DNA of 64,000 nucleotides from an uncultured Saprospiraceae bacterium (GTDB taxonomy: Bacteria > Bacteroidota > Bacteroidia > Chitinophagales > Saprospiraceae): NCBI GenBank assembly GCA_937951615.1, contig CALFBH010000012.1, positions 97,521-161,520 of the forward strand, read 5' to 3'. A program made the position numbers and the translations under genes. The notes below the pieces were generated by a model that worked only from the letters and a program-made list of their open reading frames with translations, was not told the origin of the DNA and searched no databases. This document shows positions 34,953 to 41,864 of the stretch, one piece after another (positions within the stretch are counted from its first letter, which is position 1; each line of letters opens with the position of its first letter).

Positions 34953-37082
34953 GTGATAAAATATAAAAAAGCAACATCAAATATCGTCACACTGACCCTT
35001 GACATGGAAGGTCGGGATGTCAATATCATCAACCATGAGGTTGGAAAGGCATTTATTCCGGTGTTAATACATTTAAAAAAAGAAAAAGAAGCAGGAGAGC
35101 TGAGTGGCGTGATCATTACCTCCGCCAAGAAAAGCTTTCTAGCTGGTGGAGACTTGGACTACCTATATGAAACACAGGATGCAGCTGGGATTTTTAAATT
35201 TATTGAAAAACAAAAAGAAATATTTCGTGCTTTAGAAACATTGGCGGTGCCTGTTGTAGCTGGAATGAATGGCAGTGCTTTGGGAAGTGGATTTGAGTTG
35301 GCACTGGCTTGTAATCATCGTATTCTACTTAAAGGGTCTAAGACAGTGGTTGGTTTGCCGGAAGTCAATATGGGCTTATTGCCTGGTGTCGGTGGCGTGA
35401 TTCGACTGATGTGGTTGCTCGGCATAGAAAAAGCCTTGAAAATACTGACAAAAGGGGAGCGGTATAAACCCGAAGATGCCCTTGCTGTAGGACTCGTGGA
35501 TGAATTGGCGAATGATTATAACAGTATGATTGATAAGGCGCATGCCTGGATAAAAGCTAATCCAAATCCGGTGCGTCCCTGGGACCACAAGGGCTACAAA
35601 ATTCCAGGCGGTACACCACATGATTCTAAAGTTGCACAAATGGTCGCTGCAGCTACAGCGATGATGACGCGCAAAACTCGTAATCTTTACCCTGCTCCAC
35701 ATGCTATTTTGAATACCTTGGTAGAAGGCTCGACGCTTGATTTTGATACTGCTTTGCGGGTGGAGAGTCGTTATTTTACGCAGTTATTATTGGGCAGGGA
35801 AGCCCGTAATATGACCAAGGCGTTTTGGTATGATTTAAATTCAATACGTGCAGGTAAAAGCCGTCCGAAAGGCATTGGTAAATTTCGTCCACGCAAAATT
35901 GGAGTTATTGGTGCGGGGATGATGGGGTCGGGGATTGCTTATGTGGCTTCGATGAGTGGACTGGAAGTGGTTTTGAAGGATGTCTCCAAATCAGTTGCCG
36001 AGCGGGGCAAGAGCTATTCCAAACAACAAATGAATAAGCAGGTTGGCAGAGGGCGAATGAGCGAAGAGAACAAGAAGATGGTCTTGGATCGTATCAAACC
36101 AACTGAAACGGCTGCCGATTTTGAGGGCTGTGATCTAGTGATCGAAGCGGTATTTGAAAGTCGAAGCTTGAAAGCTGCGGTAACAAAAGAAGCCGAGCAA
36201 TATATTGATGAATACTCCATCTTTGCTAGTAATACTTCAACCTTACCGATTACAGGTTTGGCGAAAGCCTCCGTCCGTCCTGAAAACTTTGTGGGCTTGC
36301 ATTTCTTTTCACCAGTTGATAAAATGAAGCTGGTCGAAATTATCATCGGCGAGCAGACTTCCGACGAAACGCTGGCACGTGCTTTTGATTTTGTGAAAAT
36401 GATTCGCAAGTTTCCGATTGTGGTCAATGATGGTCGGGGGTTTTATACTTCACGGGTTTTTGGTACTTATATTCTGGAAGGTGCTGCACTTTTGGAAGAA
36501 GGGCATTTGCCGATCATGATTGAAAATGCCGGATTGAATGCGGGCATGCCCGTCGGGCCGCTGGCGGTATCCGATGAAGTGTCGATGTCTTTATCTCTAG
36601 ATATTGAAACGCAGGCGGAACAGGATTTAGGAGCTGCTTATGTCGCTCGTCCCGGTTTGTCTGTTTTTGAAAAAATGGTCAAAGAACTCAAGCGTCCTGG
36701 AAAGGCAAAAGGTGTAGGGTATTATGAATATCCTGCCAATGCGAAAAAGCATTTATGGTCAGGTTTGACCGAGCATTTTCCGCCTTCTGATAACCAGTTG
36801 TCTATGGAAGAGATGATGGAGCGACTGATGTTTGTACAAGCATTGGAAACGGTGCGCTGCATGGAAGAAAAAGTGATAACAAGTGTTGCTGACGCTAATA
36901 TTGGTAGCATTTTCGGCTGGGGTTTTGCTCCTTTCAAAGGAGGAACTTTACAGTATATCAATGATTATGGGCTGGCTGAGTTTGTGGCTAAAGCAAAGGA
37001 AATGGCAGCTCGTTTTGGCACTCGTTTTGAGCCGCCGAAGTTGTTGATGGATATGGCGGAGGCTGGGGAGAGTTTTGAGTGA
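34953..37082 (+). CDS. fadJ: Bifunctional enoyl-CoA hydratase / 3-hydroxyacyl-CoA dehydrogenase
   Basis: 709 residues starting at GTG 34953. The N-terminal crotonase domain (about 1-190) has the oxyanion-hole stretches KKSFLAGGDLDYLYE and GMNGSALGSGFELALACNHR. The NAD-binding domain begins near residue 305 with IGVIGAGMMGSGIAYVASMS. The catalytic region includes SNTSTLPITGLA and HFFSPVDKMKLVEI, followed by the C-terminal dehydrogenase domain. It hydrates trans-2-enoyl-CoA and oxidises the product with NAD+. It is downstream of the thiolase. The 62-bp gap is an AACTCAATCAACTCAATCAC array that runs up to the start codon. Confidence 0.88.
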   Translation: MIKYKKATSNIVTLTLDMEGRDVNIINHEVGKAFIPVLIHLKKEKEAGELSGVIITSAKKSFLAGGDLDYLYETQDAAGIFKFIEKQKEIFRALETLAVPVVAGMNGSALGSGFELALACNHRILLKGSKTVVGLPEVNMGLLPGVGGVIRLMWLLGIEKALKILTKGERYKPEDALAVGLVDELANDYNSMIDKAHAWIKANPNPVRPWDHKGYKIPGGTPHDSKVAQMVAAATAMMTRKTRNLYPAPHAILNTLVEGSTLDFDTALRVESRYFTQLLLGREARNMTKAFWYDLNSIRAGKSRPKGIGKFRPRKIGVIGAGMMGSGIAYVASMSGLEVVLKDVSKSVAERGKSYSKQQMNKQVGRGRMSEENKKMVLDRIKPTETAADFEGCDLVIEAVFESRSLKAAVTKEAEQYIDEYSIFASNTSTLPITGLAKASVRPENFVGLHFFSPVDKMKLVEIIIGEQTSDETLARAFDFVKMIRKFPIVVNDGRGFYTSRVFGTYILEGAALLEEGHLPIMIENAGLNAGMPVGPLAVSDEVSMSLSLDIETQAEQDLGAAYVARPGLSVFEKMVKELKRPGKAKGVGYYEYPANAKKHLWSGLTEHFPPSDNQLSMEEMMERLMFVQALETVRCMEEKVITSVADANIGSIFGWGFAPFKGGTLQYINDYGLAEFVAKAKEMAARFGTRFEPPKLLMDMAEAGESFE

Positions 37083-37128
37083 ATTGCCGAACATTAGAAT
37101 TAATGTTTCTTTATTTGGAAACTTTTTG

Positions 37129-37136
37129 TATTTTTG
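37129..37136 (+). promoter_or_regulatory. -7 box for the toxin-antitoxin genes
   Basis: TATTTTTG, 12 bp before the toxin ATG at 37149. Confidence 0.4.
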
Positions 37137-37148
37137 AATCGTTATACT

Positions 37149-37487
37149 ATGGAACCCAAATTTGAAGTAATTTTTTTAGAAGATGCGATTCATTTTCTGG
37201 ATGAACTTGATGAAAAAGCTAGGGATAAAGTCATTTATAACATAGATAAAGCCAGATATACAACTGACCCGAAGTTATTTAAAAAACTAACAAAGTTAAT
37301 TTGGGAATTTAGAACCTTGTATCAAAAAAAACAGTATCGTATTTTAGCATTTTGGGATAAAGATGACAATACAGATACACTGGTAGTTACTACTCATGGA
37401 TTTGTTAAGAAGACAAGCAAAGTTTCTAAAAAAGAAATTGCGAAAGCCGAAGAAATAAGAAAAAGATATTTTGATGATAAAACATAA
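37149..37487 (+). CDS. RelE/ParE-type toxin (HigB/Gp49-like)
   Basis: 112 residues from ATG 37149. The fold signature is EVIFLEDAIHFLDELDEKAR, then LIWEFRTLYQKKQYRILAFW and VVTTHGFVKKTSKVSKKEIA, typical of phage-derived Gp49-like/HigB mRNA interferases. These cleave mRNA in translating ribosomes. The antitoxin follows 4 bp after the stop. The toxin-first gene order also fits the HigBA type. Confidence 0.82.
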   Translation: MEPKFEVIFLEDAIHFLDELDEKARDKVIYNIDKARYTTDPKLFKKLTKLIWEFRTLYQKKQYRILAFWDKDDNTDTLVVTTHGFVKKTSKVSKKEIAKAEEIRKRYFDDKT

Positions 37488-37491
37488 TAGC

Positions 37492-37800
37492 ATGGATAAG
37501 CTAACATTAGATGAAGTCAAAGATAAATACCTTGGGAAAAGAGGAGCATTGAAAAGAGACCAATATGAATTTGATTTAAGAATGGAATTGATTGGTGAAA
37601 TGATAAAAACAGCACGAAAGGAAAGAAACCTGACGCAGGAAGAATTAGGGAAGTTGGTAGGCGTTCAAAAAGCACAAATTTCAAAACTAGAGAAGGGTTC
37701 AAATAATGTTACTGTAGCAACGATATTGAAAGTTTTTGATGCACTCAAGGCAAATATAAAATTTCGGGTCGAATTGTTTGATTCTAAACTGGCATCATAA
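37492..37800 (+). CDS. HTH (Xre) antitoxin, HigA-like
   Basis: 102 residues from ATG 37492; an in-frame start at 37471 would overlap the toxin gene. The Xre helix-turn-helix spans about 35-90: EMIKTARKERNLTQEELGKL, then VGVQKAQISKLEKG and VTVATILKVFDAL. It would neutralise the toxin and repress the operon. The N-terminal 30 residues (LTLDEVKDKYLGKRG) probably bind the toxin. Confidence 0.82.
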   Translation: MDKLTLDEVKDKYLGKRGALKRDQYEFDLRMELIGEMIKTARKERNLTQEELGKLVGVQKAQISKLEKGSNNVTVATILKVFDALKANIKFRVELFDSKLAS

Positions 37801-37805
37801 GAGGC

Positions 37806-37997
37806 TTGATAATATTTAATATAGCGAATTTGGGTTTTGATCCTAATGCTGAAAACAAAGATACTCTTACTCAAATAACTGAACCGACTCAAGCATTGAA
37901 AGCTGTCTACACCAATCTTTACCTCAATACTCGAAACCGATTAAGCAAATTAGATGATTTTCTCACGGAAATTGACAGTTTCCTGACCAAGAAATAA
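37806..37997 (+). CDS. Small hypothetical or gene remnant
   Basis: A 63-codon frame opening at TTG with no ATG near its start. The C-terminal half (TQALKAVYTNLYLNTRNRLS) is helical, and the frame looks like the tail of a longer protein. No domain recognised. It is most likely a remnant beside the toxin-antitoxin pair. Confidence 0.3.
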   Translation: MIIFNIANLGFDPNAENKDTLTQITEPTQALKAVYTNLYLNTRNRLSKLDDFLTEIDSFLTKK

Positions 37998-38165
37998 GTA
38001 AGCATTCATAAAACGGCTTTGAAAAAGCCCAATAATTTTTTAAAAATAACTTTACATCAATTTAATATTTCACTTTTTTTGTCAGATATTAGCCTCCCGA
38101 TTTTTTCCAAGCGGGAAAGTCGCTTTTACAACCAATCCATCACACTAAAAATCATAGTACACCCG

Positions 38166-38846
38166 ATGACTGCAGCGGACATGCTCGACAAAGTACGCGA
38201 ACTTAGCAATACTAAGCACGCTGAGATTTTCCGAAATACCAGTGGTAGCCCTGATGAGGCTTATGCAGTTGGGCTGACCAAGTTGAAAGGAATTGCGCGA
38301 GAAGCGAAACGAAACCATGAAAGAGCAGTAGAGCTTTGGAACAGCGGTATCCACGAAGGCAAATTGCTGGCGACACTTACCGAAGAATACAAAAAAGTAC
38401 CTACCAAGCAATTAGACCAGCAAGTTAAAGAAATTTATACCTTTGATCTGGCAGATTATTTTGCGAATCATGTTGTGGCAAAAACCGATTTTCTATTAGA
38501 AAAAGCCAATGAATGGACACAAATGAGCCAGCCGGAGTTTGTACGTCGGGTAGGTTATGCCTGTGTTTGCAACCTTGCCAAAAATAGCAAAACCTTAGAT
38601 AATAATTATTTTCAAAAACATCTGGTCATTATAGAATTGCAAATAGAAAGTGCGTCTAATTGGGTGAAAGAAGGACAAAATTATGCTTTAATGGCAATAG
38701 GAAGTCGCAATAAAGTCCTGAATAAAAAAGCCCTGAAAGTAACAGATAAACTTGGCGAAATTAAAGTCGATTATGGCGACACGTCCTGTAAAACGCCAAA
38801 CGCAGGTGGCTTTTTGAGAAGTGAAAAGGTGCAAAAGAAACTTTAA
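38166..38846 (+). CDS. AlkD-like DNA alkylation repair (HEAT-repeat) protein
   Basis: 226 residues from ATG 38166, chosen because a longer frame from 38019 adds 49 residues that do not fit the family. The body is all helical, in HEAT-like repeats (AVGLTKLKGIAREAKRNHER, then ELWNSGIHEGKLLATLTEEY, then YACVCNLAKNSKTLDNNYF). AlkD-type glycosylases remove positively charged alkylated bases without base flipping. The C-terminal tail (KVDYGDTSCKTPNAGGFLRS) matches the conserved end of this group (COG4912). It stands alone downstream of the toxin-antitoxin pair. Confidence 0.78.
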   Translation: MTAADMLDKVRELSNTKHAEIFRNTSGSPDEAYAVGLTKLKGIAREAKRNHERAVELWNSGIHEGKLLATLTEEYKKVPTKQLDQQVKEIYTFDLADYFANHVVAKTDFLLEKANEWTQMSQPEFVRRVGYACVCNLAKNSKTLDNNYFQKHLVIIELQIESASNWVKEGQNYALMAIGSRNKVLNKKALKVTDKLGEIKVDYGDTSCKTPNAGGFLRSEKVQKKL

Positions 38847-38850
38847 TCTA

Positions 38851-38940
38851 GTCCATAGTCGGCAGTCAATAGTCCATGACTGTTTTCTAGTATTAAAGTA
38901 ATCCAATATCTATTTTTACACATTTCAGCTATGGACTGCC
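38851..38940. repeat. Heptamer-flanked repeat element H2
   Basis: GTCCATAGTCGGCAGTCAAT followed by AGTCCATGAC, a short AT core, then the inverse theme CAGCTATGGACTGCC. It overlaps the last codons of the PaaI gene (stop at 38929-38931), so that C-terminus is encoded by repeat DNA. Confidence 0.55.
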
Positions 38941-39354
38941 CTCCACCTCCCATTCCTTAGAAGTCCGATAAACTGTTCCCTTAAACAAAGCTACTTTATC
39001 TCCATTTTGATTGACCACAGTAATATGATACACCGCTATTTTATTGGATAAACTTTCCTCCACGGCTGTTGCTGTCAATACATCTCCAATATCCACACGG
39101 GCAATATGAGAAATGGACGTCTCTATGGACACGGCTTTTCTACCTTGTGAGTTGGATGCAAAAGCAAAGGCACTATCCGACAAAGCATAGGTAATACCGC
39201 CATGCGCAATCTTGAATCCATTGGTCATCTCCTCCCGTACCGTCATGCGAAGCACGCAATGACCAGCTTCCATTTCCAAAATCTCCGCACCTAGCCATTG
39301 GCTGTAAGCGTCTTCGGAGTACATGGCTGTTGCAATTTCCCAGGCTTTTGTCAT
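38929..39354 (-). CDS. paaI: PaaI-type acyl-CoA thioesterase (hotdog fold)
   Basis: 141 residues, one hotdog domain. The conserved NGFKIAHGGITYALSDSAFA carries the Asn and Asp/Gly residues of PaaI thioesterases; KAVSIETSISHIARVDIGDV forms the later strands. PaaI releases CoA from ring-hydroxylated phenylacetyl-CoA derivatives, protecting the pathway from dead-end thioesters. It follows a PaaH-like and a PaaG-like gene on the same strand. The last residues lie in repeat element H2. Confidence 0.82.
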   Translation of the reverse strand: MTKAWEIATAMYSEDAYSQWLGAEILEMEAGHCVLRMTVREEMTNGFKIAHGGITYALSDSAFAFASNSQGRKAVSIETSISHIARVDIGDVLTATAVEESLSNKIAVYHITVVNQNGDKVALFKGTVYRTSKEWEVEGSP

Positions 39355-39392
39355 TTGTTGGTGTATTTGGTTATTGGTAACTGTATTAGTGT

Positions 39393-39509
39393 TGTCTTCG
39401 ACTCCGCTCAGACAACTGTGATTTTAGTTGGTTGAGCGGAGTCGAAACCAACATCAAGAGTTCATGGAACTATAATTTTCAGTTGGTTGAGCGGAGTCGA
39501 AACCAACTG
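39393..39509. repeat. Three GAGCGGAGTCGA hairpin repeats
   Basis: AGTTGGTTGAGCGGAGTCGA followed by AACCAAC occurs at 39425 and 39480, and an inverted degenerate copy at 39393. Each can fold as an AGTTGGTT/AACCAACT hairpin with GAGCGGAGTCGA in the loop. The gap (39355-39560) between the thioesterase and dehydrogenase genes is mostly this repeat. Confidence 0.7.
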
Positions 39510-39560
39510 TCTTGAGCATTGAATTTTACAAATGCCCGATTACCCAAACACCCAAATAAA

Positions 39561-40715
39561 CTAATAAAAAGAAACCCCGTCTCTCGCCATTCGCCGCAAG
39601 AGCGGACTACAACGATAGCGGTCTTCCAGATATTCGTGATACAAAGCGTCCATTCGGGCAACACATTCAGCAATGCCGATTTCATCAGCCCATTGGAGCA
39701 AACCTTTTGGGTAATTGACACCTCGTGTCATGGCGAGGTCGATGTCGTCGCGGGAAGCGATGTTCAGGAAACTAGCATCGGCAGCTTCATTGATGAGCAT
39801 GGCGACAATACGCTGCACAATTTGATTGCCCAATGCTTCATCTTTTACAGGTTCGGGGCGAATGGCGTTTTCGTGATATTCGTAATATCCTTTGCCTGTT
39901 TTTCTACCTAGATAACCGGCTTCGGATAATCGTTTTTGCGTAAAAGCAGGCTTATAGCGGGGATCGTACCAAAAGGCTTTAAACACCGTTTCGGTAACGG
40001 TATAATTCACATCATTTCCAATATAATCCATCAATTCAAAAGGCCCCATGCGGAAGCCTGCGAGTGTTTTCATTGCCCAGTCTATTGTAGGCACGTCAGC
40101 AATGCCTTCTTCTAGTATCCGAAGGGCTTCTCCGTAGAATGGACGAGCGACCCGATTGACAATAAAACCGGGTGTATCTTTTGCCAGTACAGTTGTTTTT
40201 CCCCAATCGTCGATCAGTTGGCGGGCAGTCGCGACAACTTGTTCATCACTTTGAATAGCTGGAATAATTTCTACCAGTTTCATCAGTGGGGCAGGATTGA
40301 AAAAATGAATTCCGACCACTCGCTCTGGTCGTTCACAGGCAGATGCTATGGATGCAATAGAGAGAGAAGAGGTATTAGAAGCAAGTATGGCATCACTTGA
40401 GACAATCTCTTCTAATGACTTGAATACCTGTTTTTTAATATCCAGATTTTCGACAATCGCTTCAATAACAAGCCCACAGTCTGCCATGTCCTTATTGTCT
40501 GTTGTATAACTGATACGTGCCTGAATTCCTGTGGCTGTTGCCTCATCCACTCGTCCTTTTTCTATCAGGCGATTCATGATTTTAGCCAACTTACTACGAG
40601 AGGTATCCAGTGCAGTTTCTCGCGTGTCCGAAATGATGACTTCATGCCCTGCGGTGGAGGCAACTTGAGCGATTCCGCTGCCCATCGCACCACTTCCTAT
40701 TATGCCTATTTTCAT
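39561..40715 (-). CDS. paaH: 3-hydroxyacyl-CoA dehydrogenase, PaaH-like
   Basis: 384 residues. The NAD-binding start is IGIIGSGAMGSGIAQVASTA, followed by ASNTSSLSIASIA and HFFNPAPLMKLVEI (catalytic His region) and KDTPGFIVNRVARPF. A second C-terminal helical domain (about 290-380) is a partial repeat of the first. It oxidises 3-hydroxyacyl-CoA with NAD+, as in the lower phenylacetate pathway. The neighbours (PaaI downstream, PaaG-like upstream) support that pathway, but a general beta-oxidation role is possible. Confidence 0.85.
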   Translation of the reverse strand: MKIGIIGSGAMGSGIAQVASTAGHEVIISDTRETALDTSRSKLAKIMNRLIEKGRVDEATATGIQARISYTTDNKDMADCGLVIEAIVENLDIKKQVFKSLEEIVSSDAILASNTSSLSIASIASACERPERVVGIHFFNPAPLMKLVEIIPAIQSDEQVVATARQLIDDWGKTTVLAKDTPGFIVNRVARPFYGEALRILEEGIADVPTIDWAMKTLAGFRMGPFELMDYIGNDVNYTVTETVFKAFWYDPRYKPAFTQKRLSEAGYLGRKTGKGYYEYHENAIRPEPVKDEALGNQIVQRIVAMLINEAADASFLNIASRDDIDLAMTRGVNYPKGLLQWADEIGIAECVARMDALYHEYLEDRYRCSPLLRRMARDGVSFY

Positions 40716-40721
40716 TGTATT

Positions 40722-40855
40722 GAGTTGATTGAGTTGATTGAGTTGATTGAGTTGATTGAGTTGATTGAGTTGATTGAGTTATTTTGCTACGCAAAATAAC
40801 TTCTACTTAATAACATAATTACTTAATCAACTCAATTACTTAATTACCAAATCAA
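40722..40855. repeat. Inverted 9-bp arrays around a TTATTTTGC hairpin
   Basis: The unit GAGTTGATT repeats about six times (40722-40781), then the hairpin TTATTTTGC-tac-GCAAAATAA, then inverted AATCAACTC-type units (to 40855). It fills the whole gap between the PaaG-like and PaaH-like genes and is the clearest case of the array-hairpin-inverted-array design. Confidence 0.85.
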
Positions 40856-41635
40856 CTACTCCCCCTTAAAACTAGGTTTTCGTTTCTCTAAAAATGCCTG
40901 TACGCCTTCGTTATAATCATGGGTTTGTGAGGCTTCCTGCTGTATGGTTTCTTCCATATCCAATTGTGAGTTGAGGTCATTGGTCAGAGAAGCATTCAGG
41001 AGGCGTTTTGTGAGTCCGAGTCCTTTGGTCGGCATAGCTGCTAATTTGGACGCAATTTTCCAGGCAGTGGCTTCAAATTCTTCATTTGGAACAGCTTTAT
41101 AAATCATGCCCATTGCTTCGGCCTCGGCTGCACTCACTTTGTCGCCGAGCATCATCAAGGCACTGGCTTTTTGCAGGCCAATGAGTCGGGGCAGTACAAA
41201 AGTTCCACCACTATCGGGTATCAAACCAATTTTGCTAAAAGCCTGAATAAAAGAAGCAGAAGCTGTAGCGATAACGATGTCGCAGGCAAAAGCTAGATTG
41301 GCTCCTGCGCCTGCTGCTACGCCATTTACAGCACAAATGACGGGCTTCTCAATCGTCCTTATTTTTCGGATGATTGGATTATAATGCTCGCGCACAATAT
41401 CGCCAACTGAAATACCGCCTGGAGGATTCATGATTTCCTGCAAGTCCTGACCCGCGCAAAAAGCCTTGCCTGCGCCAGTGAGATAGACCGCACGAATGGA
41501 AGCATCAGCAGCACATTTATCCAGTTTTTGCTGAAATTCCAATGCCATTTCACGGGTAAAACTATTGAATACTTTTGGACGGTTGAGCGTTATTTTGGCA
41601 ATGCCGTTTTCTATTTCAAACTGTAGTGGACTCAT
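40856..41635 (-). CDS. paaG: Enoyl-CoA hydratase/isomerase, PaaG-like
   Basis: 259 residues from ATG 41635; the longer frame reads through repeat element H3. The crotonase fold has the oxyanion-hole stretches GAGKAFCAGQDLQEI and NGVAAGAGANLAFACDI, with GLIPDSGGTFVLPRLIG carrying the expected active-site Asp. GKAFCAGQDL and the following IMNPPGGI match PaaG-type 1,2-epoxyphenylacetyl-CoA isomerases more closely than general hydratases. It is the upstream member of the paaG-paaH-paaI-like run; the ring-attack epoxidase genes are not in the window. Confidence 0.82.
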   Translation of the reverse strand: MSPLQFEIENGIAKITLNRPKVFNSFTREMALEFQQKLDKCAADASIRAVYLTGAGKAFCAGQDLQEIMNPPGGISVGDIVREHYNPIIRKIRTIEKPVICAVNGVAAGAGANLAFACDIVIATASASFIQAFSKIGLIPDSGGTFVLPRLIGLQKASALMMLGDKVSAAEAEAMGMIYKAVPNEEFEATAWKIASKLAAMPTKGLGLTKRLLNASLTNDLNSQLDMEETIQQEASQTHDYNEGVQAFLEKRKPSFKGE

Positions 41636-41660
41636 ATTGTATTGCTTTAAGTGCTTTGAG

Positions 41661-41782
41661 GTCGATGGTCCATGGTCGATAGAAATACAATAAATGGAAC
41701 TTATTTTGCTTCGCAAAATGCGTAAGAAAGCTGAATGGAATTGTTATTTTCTTAAAACAGCTATGGACTATCGACTATGGAC
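41661..41782. repeat. Heptamer-flanked repeat element H3
   Basis: GTCGATGGTCCATGGTCGAT followed by AG at one end and CAGCTATGGACTATCGACTA plus TGGAC at the other. In between, TTATTTTGCTTCGCAAAATG forms a hairpin whose reverse complement matches the core of H1. Same element as H1, opposite orientation. Confidence 0.65.
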
Positions 41783-41864
41783 AACTTATTTGCTCAAAGT
41801 TAACAAAAAAATGGTCAACTTCCCGAAGGAAATTAACCATTCTCGCGTGTTTGATAACGATGTA

